Shown: positions 9,601 through 17,674 of the stretch, one piece after another | Layout: each line of letters begins with the position of its first letter | Numbering within the stretch: the first letter of the stretch is position 1 | DNA from: Spirosoma sp. SC4-14 | Lineage (GTDB): Bacteria; Bacteroidota; Bacteroidia; Cytophagales; Spirosomataceae | DNA: 64,000 bases | Reading direction: 5' to 3' | NCBI RefSeq assembly: GCF_037201965.1 | Contig: NZ_CP147518.1 | Coordinates: 5,387,001 to 5,451,000, forward strand | Notes under the pieces: generated by a model | Told to the model about the DNA's origin: nothing | The model's input: the letters and a program-made list of their open reading frames with translations, nothing else | Database searches by the model: none | Made by a program: the position numbers and the translations under genes

Positions 9601-10313
9601 AAACACAGGCCCAATATTCGGCACTGATGGTGATGGAAAAAGCGTACGATAAAAGCCGGATGAAGCGTTTCCTGAAGTATGAAATGGACCGTTATCTATC
9701 TTCGCGCGGAACCGAATCGCTTAAGGAGGTCCCTCTGGAGCGAGTTGAAAACCAGGGATACATTCATTATAATAAAGGCAGTGCGGTTATGTATTACCTG
9801 AAAGAACTGATCGGCGAACGCGCCGTAAATAAGGCGCTGCAAACGCTGATTGAGCAATATGCCTATCGGCAGCCACCGTATCCGGTTTCTTACAATCTGG
9901 TCGATCTATTCCGCCAGCAAACACCCGATTCGCTGCAGTCGGTCATTACTGACCAGTTTGAGCGTATCACCATTTTCAACAACCGGGCCACGGCCGCAAC
10001 CGCCAAAAAACGCCCGGACGGCCAGTATGAAGTAACGGTAGCCGTACAAGCCGAAAAGTTTTACGCAGACTCACTGGGTCGTGAAGCACCTACCACGTTG
10101 AACGACCTGATCGATGTAGGTGTATACGGCAAACCAGCCAAAGGCAAAAAGCAAGGTAAGCTTCTGGCCATTCGACGCGAACGTATGCGGCAAAAAGCCG
10201 GAACGTATACGTTTGTTGTGAAAGAAGAACCCTTTGAAGCCGGAATCGATCCCGTTAATTTTCTGGTTGACCGCTCGCCCGACGATAATGTAAAACGGGT
10301 CGACAACTTATAA
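6681..10313 (+). CDS. ABC-2 type permease fused to an M1-family aminopeptidase domain
   Basis: 1,210 residues in one uninterrupted frame. Residues 1 to about 620 contain two sets of membrane segments separated by a cytoplasmic stretch (about 265-320), matching two ABC-2 permease halves on one chain. After the last TM helix (VLAGLATALLLVGGFIFY) there is an extracytoplasmic part starting with an M1 N-terminal beta domain (YSIDVYPGERNLVVNGDYML) and a peptidase domain with HEMGH at 950-954. The downstream glutamate (MLSETQAQYSAL) follows 19 residues after the second His, one more than the usual 18. Such fusions next to an ABC ATPase are known in Bacteroidota, but their physiological substrate is not established. 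A peptide released by the peptidase could be transported or sensed; this is inference. Confidence 0.93.
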   Translation: MFLHLFTFEIRYWLRQPMVYIFLLVNVLMFAWAAASDDLTIGGTFGNIYKNSPYVIQNQYGIWCVFALLMTTAFVQSAAIRDFTYKTSQIVFSSPIRKIDYLAGRFLGSFLVSLIPFLGISIGIILGTWIGQATGATDADRYGPIVWSAHLNSFLIFAIPNTFLAGAFIFMLASLTRSSITAFIGAIVLLVAQLIAGTFLGDVENEHLAVYFDALGYGPFQLITKYWTVSEKNSRSVGLTDLPELINRSIWVGVGLLLLGVTFIRFSFEEKVKKARKRSEAIAESAADIGKAVFKPLQPLPRVSLHYGWSAQWTQMTRVFKTDFWGTVKGTAFIVILFAGLLNMGFSLQYAGKFYGLSSYPVTYQVIQLIRGTISLFLFAIIIFYSGAIIWKERDADLDQIYDAMPHRNWSVFVGKFLAMLGIVAIIQLLCILAGITTQLLMGYSNLELGQYLVEFLLIDMLRYAPIIILSMLTHTLLNNKYVAFFAVIALLIANAYAWTPLDIQSNLVQYNASPNYRYSDMNGWGPYVVSLAWFRIYWLLWAAVLSMVAILFWARGKDMAWRARFRSARQALVGPNRLVLAGLATALLLVGGFIFYNTNVLNHYQTSKVQEKQQVAYEKKYKRYANHLQPRISTINYSIDVYPGERNLVVNGDYMLVNRTEKPIDSVHIVLPNRLAYSLRLDRATLSLNDSLLQYRIYKLSPALAPGDSIHLRFTTRKRTKGFENEVQYTKQINQNGSFFDNFDIAPQIGYQEQYELSDKNDRKKYDLPEKARMPALERNCTGDCMNNYLSNNSDWVMVETTISTSPDQLAVAPGSLLKEWKQNDSTGKPRRYFHYKLDHPSLNFYSFISARYEVAREKWNGIDVEVYYDKKHPYNVRDMVESVKGSLAYYTEHFGPYRHKQARIIEFPRYASFAQAFPGTMPYSESIGFISRIDPEEDIDMVKYVVAHEMGHQWWAHQVVGAYMQGATMLSETQAQYSALMVMEKAYDKSRMKRFLKYEMDRYLSSRGTESLKEVPLERVENQGYIHYNKGSAVMYYLKELIGERAVNKALQTLIEQYAYRQPPYPVSYNLVDLFRQQTPDSLQSVITDQFERITIFNNRATAATAKKRPDGQYEVTVAVQAEKFYADSLGREAPTTLNDLIDVGVYGKPAKGKKQGKLLAIRRERMRQKAGTYTFVVKEEPFEAGIDPVNFLVDRSPDDNVKRVDNL

Positions 10314-10338
10314 TAAACGACTAATCCAGACCGATTGC

Positions 10339-10408
10339 AAAAGGTTGTTCAGCTCGTTAGTGGCGCTAAGGCTTATCTTCTGCGCAACTAATTATTTGAA
10401 CAACCTTT
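10339..10408 (+). terminator. Long two-tier hairpin after the permease-peptidase gene
   Basis: AAAGGTTGTTCA (10340-10351) is perfectly complementary to TGAACAACCTTT (10397-10408). Inside, TTAGTGGCGC pairs with GCGCAACTAA with one mismatch. The hairpin begins 26 bp after the stop codon. There is no T-run, so it may be a transcript-stabilising 3' hairpin and not a classical terminator. Confidence 0.5.
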
Positions 10409-10466
10409 ACAGTAACTACGCCCCATTAAGAGCCTTTTTCAGCCATAAGGCCCAAATCATTACTTT

Positions 10467-11378
10467 ATGAATGTAGTTATCCGTTTAATCGCCTGTGTTA
10501 TCCTTCTTTTAATCGGTATACCGCCCGTTGTGGCCCAGTCTAACGCAAAAGCAGATAAAGAAGAATGGATCCCACTCTTCAACGGAAAAGACCTGCGCGA
10601 CTGGGAGATAAAAATTGCGGGCCTTCCCTTGAACAATAATTATAAAAACACCTTCCGCGTAGAAAATGGCATCCTGCGAATCGCCTACGATCAATACAAA
10701 ACCTTCGATGGTAAATATGGGCACATGTACTACAAAAAGCCGTTCTCGTATTATATCGTCCGGTTTACGTATCGATTTGTAGGTAACCAAATACCCGGTG
10801 GCGATTCCTGGAACGTTCGTAACAGTGGCGTCATGGTTCATTCGCAATCGGCAGCCAGTAATTCTCTTGATCAAACCTTTCCGGTATCGCTGGAAGTACA
10901 ACTGCTCGGTGGCCTGGATAAAGGAGAACGGCACACGGCTAATCTCTGCACGCCCGGCACGCAGGTGTATATGAACGGTAAACTTCGGGCCGAACACTGC
11001 ATCGACTCCGACTCCAAAACCTATAACGGCGATCAGTGGGTAACGGCTTCGGCTATTGTGCTGGGCGACTCCATCGTTCATCATCTCATCGGTCGGGATA
11101 CGGTCCTGACGTATGAAAAACCGCAGATAGGAGGTGGTTTTGTGAGTCACGACCACGATTGGAATGCGGGTCATTTTAGCAAAGAAGCCGCCAACTACTG
11201 GATCAGCCGGGCCAACACGCCTTTAAGTACGGGCTACATTGCCCTACAGGCTGAAAGCCATCCTATTGATTTCAAAACTGTTGAAGTCCTGAACCTGGAA
11301 GGCTGCACCGACCCTAAAGCCTTGAATTACAAATCGTACTACGTCAAATCTAAAAACACAACCTGTCGGTATAAATAG
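10467..11378 (+). CDS. Exported DUF1080 (3-keto-disaccharide hydrolase-type) protein
   Basis: 303 residues with a signal peptide (residues 1-23, ending VVAQ). The mature protein opens with EEWIPLFNGKDLRDWEIK, the hallmark start of DUF1080 domains, and continues with the concanavalin-like beta-sandwich pattern (FRVENGILRIAY, YYIVRFTYRFVG, NSGVMVHSQ, VSLEVQLLGG, ISRANTPLSTGYIALQAES). DUF1080 proteins are exported carbohydrate-active proteins; some hydrolyse 3-keto-glucosides. The last ~25 residues (EGCTDPKALNYKSYYVKS...TCRY) form a short Cys-bounded tail of a kind seen at the ends of Bacteroidota secreted proteins. The kelch gene follows 90 bp downstream behind a perfect inverted repeat. Substrate unknown. 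Confidence 0.88.
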   Translation: MNVVIRLIACVILLLIGIPPVVAQSNAKADKEEWIPLFNGKDLRDWEIKIAGLPLNNNYKNTFRVENGILRIAYDQYKTFDGKYGHMYYKKPFSYYIVRFTYRFVGNQIPGGDSWNVRNSGVMVHSQSAASNSLDQTFPVSLEVQLLGGLDKGERHTANLCTPGTQVYMNGKLRAEHCIDSDSKTYNGDQWVTASAIVLGDSIVHHLIGRDTVLTYEKPQIGGGFVSHDHDWNAGHFSKEAANYWISRANTPLSTGYIALQAESHPIDFKTVEVLNLEGCTDPKALNYKSYYVKSKNTTCRYK

Positions 11379-11447
11379 TATTCGGTTTACGGTTGCTCCG
11401 CAGTAGAAGGATGTATGCTAACAGGCAGAGCCACCGTAAACCGAATA
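11379..11447. repeat. Perfect 15-bp inverted repeat directly after the DUF1080 gene
   Basis: TATTCGGTTTACGGT (11379-11393) and ACCGTAAACCGAATA (11433-11447) are exact reverse complements separated by 39 nt; a further copy of ACCGTAAACC follows at once. The left arm starts at the first base after the stop codon. No T-run follows, so it may be an intercistronic hairpin or a small interspersed palindrome. Confidence 0.7.
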
Positions 11448-11468
11448 CCGTAAACCATCTCCCCTCCT

Positions 11469-12434
11469 ATGAAATCACCTCTACTTTCCCTGTTTGGGCT
11501 GCTGGCCATTAGCGTTGTCACATATGGTCAGGAATGGCAACCGGTTACTACGCAGAATTCCTGTGAGAAACGCCATGAAAATGCAGCCGCACTGGTCGGC
11601 GATAGCCTCTATGCCCTTGGCGGACGAGGTATAAAACCAGTGGAAGCCCTAAACCTAAAAACACTTATGTGGAAACGGCTTCCTGCTCCACCTCTGGAAA
11701 TGAATCATTTTCAGGCCATCAACTACAATGGAGAAATCTATGTGATGGGGGCATTTGAAGGAAAATACCCTCACGAAACCCCGATTCCGAATATTTACAT
11801 CTACAATCCGAAAAAAGGCGAATGGCGAAAAGGGCCCGAAATTCCGAAAGAACGGCTTCGCGGTTCAGCGGGCGTAGTTGTCTATAAAAACAAAATCTAT
11901 ATGGCCTGCGGCATTATGGATGGCCATTGGGATGGCCATGTTGCCTGGCTCGACGAATACGACCCCAAAACAAACACCTGGAAACAACTGGCCGATGCCC
12001 CCCGCACCCGCGACCATATTTCGGCCGCTGTTGTTGGCGATAAACTCTATCTGGCCGGTGGCCGAAATTCAACCGCCCGGATCAATAAAGTGCTGGAAAC
12101 GACCATTCCAGAGGTCGATGTGTACGATTTCAAAACCGGGCAGTGGCAAACACTTCCATCCAGTTCAAATATTCCGACCCAGCGCGCTGGTGGAACGGCC
12201 GTTACGCAGGGCGGCAAAGTCTGGATTATTGGTGGCGAAAGCCCGCAATTGCTTGCTCATAGCGAAGCCGAAGCCCTCGACCCCAAAACCAATCGCTGGA
12301 TGTCGGGCCCTAAACTGAAAGAAGGGCGACACGGCACACAGGCCGTTGTTTATAACGGAAAAATCTACATCGTAGCCGGTTCGGCTAACCACGGTGGAGG
12401 GCCCGAACTGAACACGGTTGAAGTAATGAAATAA
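11469..12434 (+). CDS. Exported kelch-repeat beta-propeller protein
   Basis: 321 residues with an N-terminal signal peptide (LLSLFGLLAISVVTYGQ). Repeats of about 50 residues carry the kelch signature of small and aromatic residues: ALVGDSLYALGGRG, INYNGEIYVMGAFEG, VVYKNKIYMACGIMDG, AVVGDKLYLAGGRN, VTQGGKVWIIGGES and VVYNGKIYIVAGSANHGG, i.e. six blades. Secreted kelch propellers bind glycans or are sialate/galactose-oxidase-like, but I see no catalytic signature. It follows the DUF1080 gene in the same orientation, so a shared sugar-related role is possible. A bidirectional terminator sits 15 bp after the stop. Confidence 0.88.
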   Translation: MKSPLLSLFGLLAISVVTYGQEWQPVTTQNSCEKRHENAAALVGDSLYALGGRGIKPVEALNLKTLMWKRLPAPPLEMNHFQAINYNGEIYVMGAFEGKYPHETPIPNIYIYNPKKGEWRKGPEIPKERLRGSAGVVVYKNKIYMACGIMDGHWDGHVAWLDEYDPKTNTWKQLADAPRTRDHISAAVVGDKLYLAGGRNSTARINKVLETTIPEVDVYDFKTGQWQTLPSSSNIPTQRAGGTAVTQGGKVWIIGGESPQLLAHSEAEALDPKTNRWMSGPKLKEGRHGTQAVVYNGKIYIVAGSANHGGGPELNTVEVMK

Positions 12435-12449
12435 CCGTTTAAGAGTGTA

Positions 12450-12487
12450 ACCCTCGGAGCCGCAATATGGCTCTGAGGGTTTTATTT
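12450..12487. terminator. Bidirectional terminator between the kelch gene and gpmA
   Basis: ACCCTCGGAGCC (12450-12461) pairs with GGCTCTGAGGGT (12469-12480) with one wobble across a 7-nt loop, then TTTTATTT. It lies between convergent genes; its right end overlaps the gpmA stop. Confidence 0.82.
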
Positions 12488-13087
12488 AGGTCGTAATGCA
12501 AACGCTCCTGTTGCCAGATCGAACGTATACTGGCGTGGTATACCCGTGGCTAGTTCTACTTTTTCAATATCGGCCGGACTGATTGATTCCAGTTTCATCA
12601 GCAAAGCCCGCAGACTATTGCCATGGGCTACAACCAGCACATTTTTATTTGCCTGCAAACAAGGCAGAATAGCCGATTCAAAATAAGGAATCACCCGATG
12701 GTAGGTGTCGGCCAGGCTTTCGCCATTGGGTGGTCGGTTATCGTAACTACGTCGCCACTGAAACACCTGTTCAGCACCAAATCGTCCCTCGGCTTCATGC
12801 TTGTTCATTCCCTGTAAATCGCCATACATACGCTCGTTGAGAGCCGCACTGCGCTCAATAGATAACCCTTCCTGGCCAATTTCATGCAAAATAATGTTCA
12901 TCGTTTCGATGGCCCGTTGCAGCACCGACGTAAAGCCAACGTCGAAATGCTCGTCTTTTAGTAGCACACCCGCTTCGCGGGCTTCGTGACGCCCCAGCTC
13001 CGTTAAGGGCGTATCTACATTTCCGGTGAATCGGTTTTCGAGATTCCACTGCGATTGTCCGTGTCGGACGATGACCAAAAGTGACAT
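12482..13087 (-). CDS. gpmA: 2,3-bisphosphoglycerate-dependent phosphoglycerate mutase
   Basis: 201 residues. The histidine-phosphatase motif VRHGQSQWN is at 7-15 (catalytic His9), FTGNVDTPLTELG follows as in GpmA, the proton donor is Glu85 in LNERMYGDLQG, and the second catalytic His155 is in VVAHGNSLRAL. It interconverts 3- and 2-phosphoglycerate in glycolysis. At 201 residues it is shorter than E. coli GpmA (~250) and resembles compact bacterial versions. It is divergent from gap (193 bp between starts), which places two steps of lower glycolysis side by side with a shared upstream region. Confidence 0.93.
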   Translation of the reverse strand: MSLLVIVRHGQSQWNLENRFTGNVDTPLTELGRHEAREAGVLLKDEHFDVGFTSVLQRAIETMNIILHEIGQEGLSIERSAALNERMYGDLQGMNKHEAEGRFGAEQVFQWRRSYDNRPPNGESLADTYHRVIPYFESAILPCLQANKNVLVVAHGNSLRALLMKLESISPADIEKVELATGIPRQYTFDLATGAFALRPK

Positions 13088-13280
13088 AAGGTGGGTGACT
13101 GGTTTTATCTGATAGACAAGCAGAAAGCCGAAAGTGTTCGCGGTTTAGAGTATTACTAAATTATTAAGCCGTTTTTTTTGAAACTGCAACCTGCTTTACC
13201 GTGTTGTTCAATTGAGCTAATCTCAATGTCGATTCTTTGTTTAAACCGGCATTTTATTCCTCACATACCAACCAATTATT

Positions 13281-14279
13281 ATGAGCAAAATTGCTTTGTT
13301 TGGTTTCGGTCGTATTGGCCGTACAGCTCTCCGAATCGCCCTGCGCGATAATTTGTTTACTCCTGTCGCTATTGCCGATATTAAAGATGAATCGACGCTG
13401 GCGGCCCTTTTTGCCGTAGATACCAACTACGGCCGTTGGCACGAGCCTGTCAGCGGCACCGAAGGTCACCTGAAAATTGGGGATCGCGATATTCCGTATT
13501 ACAATTCGGCTAAAGAAATTCCTGACTGGGGCGCTATGGGCGTCGATCTGGTTATTGATTGCACTGGCCGGGCAACCGTTCGGTCGGTGGCGCAGGCTCA
13601 CATAGACCGGGGTGCCAAGCGAGTACTGATCAGCGCGGCCAGCAAAACCCTCGACGACTGCGATGCGGTGCTGCTAAAAGGCATCAACCTCGACACGTTC
13701 GACCCAGAGAAACACAAAATTATTAGCATGGCCAGTTGTACGACCAATGCACTGGCGGCTGTGGTGAAAGTGATCAAAGAAAACTTCGGAATTAAATCCG
13801 GCCTGTTCTCTACCGTACACGCCTATACCAATACGCAGTCGTTGACCGACCAGCCCATGAAAGACCGGCGCGACTCCTGGGCTGCCGCCGAAAACGTGAT
13901 TCCATCGTCGTCGGGAGCGGCAAAAGCGCTCAAGTTTATCTGGCCTGACCTGAAAATTACGGGAAAAGCATATCGGGTACCGGTGCGTACGGGTAGTATT
14001 GCCGAACTGAACCTGCTGACCGAAAAAGATTGCTCGGTAGAAGAAGTGAACGAAGCCTTCCGGAAAGCCGCTGCCGAAGGCCCGTTAAATGGGGTGATGG
14101 ACGTGCTGGAAGGCGAATGGGCATCGAACCGGATTGTTGCCGATCCGCACTCGTCGATTGTTGACCTCCCGTTGACTGCTAAACAGGGCGACCTGCTTTC
14201 GGTTGCCGCCTGGTACGACAACGAATGGGGCTATGCTACCCGTTTGGCCGAAGTGGCTGCGCACCTTGCATCGAAATAA
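13281..14279 (+). CDS. gap: Glyceraldehyde-3-phosphate dehydrogenase, type I
   Basis: 332 residues. The Rossmann start is ALFGFGRIGRTALR, and Asp33 in VAIADIKD is consistent with NAD preference. The active site is ASCTTNALAA with catalytic Cys153; the general base is His180 in STVHAYTNTQS. The C-terminal AWYDNEWGYATR motif is intact. It catalyses oxidation and phosphorylation of glyceraldehyde-3-phosphate. Compared with the most common bacterial GAPDHs, the residue before the active site is Met (MASCTTN, commonly NASCTTN), so it belongs to a somewhat divergent clade. It is divergent from gpmA, and a strong terminator follows 27 bp after the stop. Confidence 0.95.
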   Translation: MSKIALFGFGRIGRTALRIALRDNLFTPVAIADIKDESTLAALFAVDTNYGRWHEPVSGTEGHLKIGDRDIPYYNSAKEIPDWGAMGVDLVIDCTGRATVRSVAQAHIDRGAKRVLISAASKTLDDCDAVLLKGINLDTFDPEKHKIISMASCTTNALAAVVKVIKENFGIKSGLFSTVHAYTNTQSLTDQPMKDRRDSWAAAENVIPSSSGAAKALKFIWPDLKITGKAYRVPVRTGSIAELNLLTEKDCSVEEVNEAFRKAAAEGPLNGVMDVLEGEWASNRIVADPHSSIVDLPLTAKQGDLLSVAAWYDNEWGYATRLAEVAAHLASK

Positions 14280-14306
14280 GGCTGATTGCCACAAGATGTA
14301 GTATTT

Positions 14307-14339
14307 AAACGCAAAAGGTTTTCAGAACCTTTTGCGTTT
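14307..14339. terminator. Strong bidirectional terminator between gap and the EEP gene
   Basis: AAACGCAAAAGGTT (14307-14320) and AACCTTTTGCGTTT (14326-14339) are perfect reverse complements around the loop TTCAG. A and T tracts at both ends suit convergent termination. It abuts the stop codon of the minus-strand gene at 14340. Confidence 0.85.
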
Positions 14340-15371
14340 CTAGTTAAATGTTAAGTCTACAACAATAGCCCGATGATCGGAACCCGGCTGATAGAGCGTT
14401 CGAAATAGCTGGGGCTTAAAGCCTGCATTCACGAATGCATGATCGATTGGAATCATCATCGGCGGAAAAAAACGCGGCCAGGTTGGCTGCGTTTTTTTTG
14501 TACGGGCAGCCACTAACGCGCCTTTTTCTGCTGTGGAGTTTTCAGCCTGGAAAATCGTTTTGTAAATCGGCGAAAACGGACTGATGTTGAAATCACCGAT
14601 CAAAACTGTCGGCCGTGAGCCAGTGCGTGTTTCGTGGGCTGCCCGCGTCAGTTGGGTATTTCGCTCACGGAACCAACTCGGAATAACCGGTGTATGCGGA
14701 TGAACGGTCACTAATGCCATCTTTTTGCCACGAATCTGGGTAGTTAGCGAAATAATATGCTGTTGCAACGCCAGTGCTTTCTCAACCCGAAAACGGGTTC
14801 GGCTACCTACCAGCGTCCAGACCTGCTGTTTGGAACGGCAGGCAAACCAGTATGGGTATTCTGTGCGTAACTGGCTGGTCACGAACCGGATAGGATCAGG
14901 AGTCATTTCCTGCAACACATAGAGATCGGGGTTTTGCCGGGTCACCATAGCAACCGTAGTGCGATATTCTTCCCGCGAATACAACACATTGGCATGGAGA
15001 ACGCGCACATCGCCTTGTGGCGCCGGTATAGGATCGCTATAATCGCCCGGTGTCCAGGTCGTATGGCTTACATAAGCCGTAATAAGGAGCAACCCAATTG
15101 GCACAAAACCCGTTAATGGCTCCACAGCGTTACGAAAGCTGCGCCTGTAGATTAGCCAGAATGCAAGAAAGCCGTAGGAAAGCCACTCATATTGAATGGC
15201 AAAGTGGCTGAATAACTCAAAGAAATAGAGTTGCCCCAGCAATTTCCCAACTAGCGCACAGCCAGCCAGGCTAATCGAAAGAATCGTTAGCCAGCGATTA
15301 ATGGTCTGAGCATTAAGTAATATTCGTGATGATCGGGAGCGTATGTTGCGGGAGGGAGTGGAAACTGTCAC
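14340..15371 (-). CDS. Membrane-anchored endonuclease/exonuclease/phosphatase (EEP) family protein
   Basis: 343 residues; the start is GTG at 15371, as no suitable ATG lies nearby. Three predicted TM helices at the N-terminus (about 28-50, 60-78, 88-105) are followed by an EEP domain: VRVLHANVLYSRE (metal-binding Asn), DLYVLQEMTPD (Glu), ALVTVHPHTP, VLIGDFNISPFSP (Asp/Asn) and the terminal PGSDHRAIVVDL (Asp-His). This is the topology of Bacteroidota EEP proteins with the domain outside the membrane. The substrate (nucleic acid, phospholipid or sphingolipid) cannot be inferred. It is preceded by a 112-bp gap after the sufB terminator, so it probably has its own promoter. Confidence 0.88.
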   Translation of the reverse strand: MTVSTPSRNIRSRSSRILLNAQTINRWLTILSISLAGCALVGKLLGQLYFFELFSHFAIQYEWLSYGFLAFWLIYRRSFRNAVEPLTGFVPIGLLLITAYVSHTTWTPGDYSDPIPAPQGDVRVLHANVLYSREEYRTTVAMVTRQNPDLYVLQEMTPDPIRFVTSQLRTEYPYWFACRSKQQVWTLVGSRTRFRVEKALALQQHIISLTTQIRGKKMALVTVHPHTPVIPSWFRERNTQLTRAAHETRTGSRPTVLIGDFNISPFSPIYKTIFQAENSTAEKGALVAARTKKTQPTWPRFFPPMMIPIDHAFVNAGFKPQLFRTLYQPGSDHRAIVVDLTFN

Positions 15372-15482
15372 AGTGTTTACCGATTGTTGAATTAATCGTT
15401 AGTACAATTACTACAGAAAGGTCTTTAGTGCGAGTAAATCGTTCCGTTCTTCGTTAATTAATAGAGAGCAAAAGATTTTCAC

Positions 15483-15509
15483 AAAAAAACCCCTACGTTT
15501 CCGCAGAGG
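15483..15509 (-). terminator. Rho-independent terminator of sufB
   Basis: On the minus strand CCTCTGCG-GAAA-CGTAGGGG forms an 8-bp stem with two G-T wobbles and a GNRA-type loop, followed by seven T. It lies 26 bp after the sufB stop and indicates a monocistronic sufB transcript. Confidence 0.8.
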
Positions 15510-15534
15510 CTTCAATCTATAAAGAAACGAGAAC

Positions 15535-17013
15535 TTAACCAACACTACCTTCCAGACTGATTGCCAGCAGTTTCTGTGCTTCTACGGCAAACTCCATCGG
15601 TAGTTGATTCAGTACTTCCTTAGCATATCCGTTAATGATCAGAGCTACGGCCTGCTCGGTTGGAATACCGCGCTGGTTGCAATAGAACAGTTGATCTTCA
15701 CCAATTTTCGAGGTGGTTGCTTCGTGCTCGACCGTTGCCGAGGGGTTGCTTACTTCCAGATAGGGAAATGTGTGCGCCCCACATTTATCGCCCAGCAACA
15801 GCGAGTCGCACTGCGAATAGTTACGGGCGTTTTCGGCGCGTTTCATAACCTGCACCAGACCGCGATAGGAATTTTGGCTCTTGCCCGCCGAAATACCTTT
15901 CGATACAATCCGGCTTTTTGTGTTCTTCCCGATATGGATCATTTTAGTCCCCGTATCGGCCTGTTGCATATTGTTGGTAACGGCTACCGAATAGAACTCA
16001 CCAATTGAGTTATCGCCTTTCAGAATCACCGACGGATATTTCCAGGTAATCGATGAGCCCGTTTCGACCTGTGTCCAGGAGATTTTCGAGTTCCGGCCCT
16101 CGCAGATACCGCGCTTGGTCACGAAGTTATAAATCCCCCCTTTCCCGTCCTTATCGCCCGGATACCAGTTCTGCACGGTCGAATATTTGATTTCGGCATC
16201 GGCATGGGCAATCAGTTCAACCACGGCGGCATGAAGCTGGTTTTCGTCGCGCATGGGTGCGGTGCAACCTTCCAGATAGCTCACATAGGAGCCTTCGTCG
16301 GCAATGATCAGCGTCCGCTCGAACTGCCCCGTACCGGCGGCATTGATCCGGAAATAAGTCGACAATTCCATTGGGCAGCGAACACCTTTCGGGATGTAGC
16401 AGAACGAGCCATCGGTAAACACGGCCGCGTTGAGCGCTGCAAAGTAATTGTCTTTGGCTGGCACAACCGAACCCAGGTATTTTTTCACCAGGTCGGGATG
16501 TTCATGAACGGCTTCCGTAATCGAGCAGAAAATAATACCCCGTTCGGCCAGATCTTTCTTGAAGGTAGTGGCTACCGAAACCGAATCCATTACGGCATCA
16601 ACAGCAACCCGTGGCAACTCGCCGGTTGGCCCGTCGACAACGCCAGCGAGTCGTTTTTGCTCACTTAATGAAATACCAAGCCGGTTGAAAGTATCGAGCA
16701 GTTCAGGATCAATTTCGTCGAGCGAATTGACCGTTTTCTTCTGCTTGGGTGCCGAATAATATTTTATGGCCTGGTAGTCAATTTTTGGGTAGTTCACATT
16801 AGCCCAATGGGGTTCGGTCATTTCCTGCCATAAACGAAATGCTTTCAACCGGCTTTCCAGTAGCCAGTCTGGTTCATTTTTCTTGGCAGAAATGAACCGA
16901 ATAATATCATCATCAAGACCAGGAGGGGCCTCATCGGCCTCAATCAGCGTCTCGAATCCGTATTTATATTCGGCGTTGGTTATGCTTTCTAAAATGTCAG
17001 CGTCCTTGCTCAT
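15535..17013 (-). CDS. sufB: Fe-S cluster assembly scaffold protein SufB
   Basis: 492 residues, the usual SufB length. Recognisable segments are EAVHEHPDLVKKYLG, VFTDGSFCYIPKGVRCPMEL, YLEGCTAPMRDENQLHAAVV, KRGICEGRNSKISWTQVETG, QCDSLLLGDKCGAHTFPYLE and the C-terminal FYCNQRGIPTEQAVALIING. With SufC and SufD it forms the SufBC2D complex on which Fe-S clusters are built from SufS/SufE sulfur. No sufC, sufD or sufS gene lies beside it: the upstream gene is divergent and a terminator follows. It is intact. Confidence 0.96.
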   Translation of the reverse strand: MSKDADILESITNAEYKYGFETLIEADEAPPGLDDDIIRFISAKKNEPDWLLESRLKAFRLWQEMTEPHWANVNYPKIDYQAIKYYSAPKQKKTVNSLDEIDPELLDTFNRLGISLSEQKRLAGVVDGPTGELPRVAVDAVMDSVSVATTFKKDLAERGIIFCSITEAVHEHPDLVKKYLGSVVPAKDNYFAALNAAVFTDGSFCYIPKGVRCPMELSTYFRINAAGTGQFERTLIIADEGSYVSYLEGCTAPMRDENQLHAAVVELIAHADAEIKYSTVQNWYPGDKDGKGGIYNFVTKRGICEGRNSKISWTQVETGSSITWKYPSVILKGDNSIGEFYSVAVTNNMQQADTGTKMIHIGKNTKSRIVSKGISAGKSQNSYRGLVQVMKRAENARNYSQCDSLLLGDKCGAHTFPYLEVSNPSATVEHEATTSKIGEDQLFYCNQRGIPTEQAVALIINGYAKEVLNQLPMEFAVEAQKLLAISLEGSVG

Positions 17014-17152
17014 AGTTTCGGTTAATCACGAAGTTTTGAACTGTCGTGGTATTTTTTTAACAAAAGGCCGGGTGGGTATGTTCCTGGCAGGTTGGACAAA
17101 TATCGGAAACTTTCCGTTATTTCGGGCATTGTCTCTAGCTATTCTCTCTGAT

Positions 17153-17674
17153 ATGGATGCTCCTAAACGATCTGTCAACATTGAATTGTTGCTTGGTATT
17201 TCGGCTACTTTTTTGAGTCTGGCGGCTCTGGTCGTCTCAATTTTTCAAACCAGAATCGATCGTGAACAACAGTATGCATCAGTATGGCCCTATATACAGA
17301 CAATGGGCGCTAATTTCGATCAGGAGCTGCACTTCGGATTCGAAAATAAAGGGGTTGGACCAGCTATAATTAAAAGCTTCGAACTGATCTACAGAGGCAG
17401 AACATACAAGCGGCCCAAACCGCTTTTCCTTGAGTATATTGGCAAAAATACGCGTGGAGGGAAAGGGTTTACTGATGTAACCCCTGGGGATGTTTTTAAA
17501 TCTGGCGAAAACACAGATGTACTATTTGTCAGCAAAAACGACACAGTTATTAGCCAAGTCGCGTCTATGCTGGCCGATAGTTCGTTTCATTTACGCATCC
17601 GCTATGCTGACGTATATGGTAACTGCTGGGAGCTGGATCAAAATAAAGTTACGGCCATCGGCAAATGCAATTAA
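17153..17674 (+). CDS. Small membrane-anchored protein of unknown function
   Basis: 173 residues from ATG 17153 (MDAPKRSVNIELLLGISATF). The frame is open further upstream, but that part overlaps the 5' end of sufB and does not look coding. One TM helix (about 10-30, LLLGISATFLSLAALVVSIF) is followed by an outside domain beginning QTRIDREQQYASVWPYIQ and containing FGFENKGVGPAIIKSFELIY. The order TM helix, basic linker, WPY, short beta-domain with an NxGxGPA motif recurs in small bacterial proteins of unknown function. Divergent from sufB. Confidence 0.65.
   Translation: MDAPKRSVNIELLLGISATFLSLAALVVSIFQTRIDREQQYASVWPYIQTMGANFDQELHFGFENKGVGPAIIKSFELIYRGRTYKRPKPLFLEYIGKNTRGGKGFTDVTPGDVFKSGENTDVLFVSKNDTVISQVASMLADSSFHLRIRYADVYGNCWELDQNKVTAIGKCN

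Noticed and set aside
16204..16668. Plus-strand frame inside sufB
   Set aside because: Antisense shadow of sufB.
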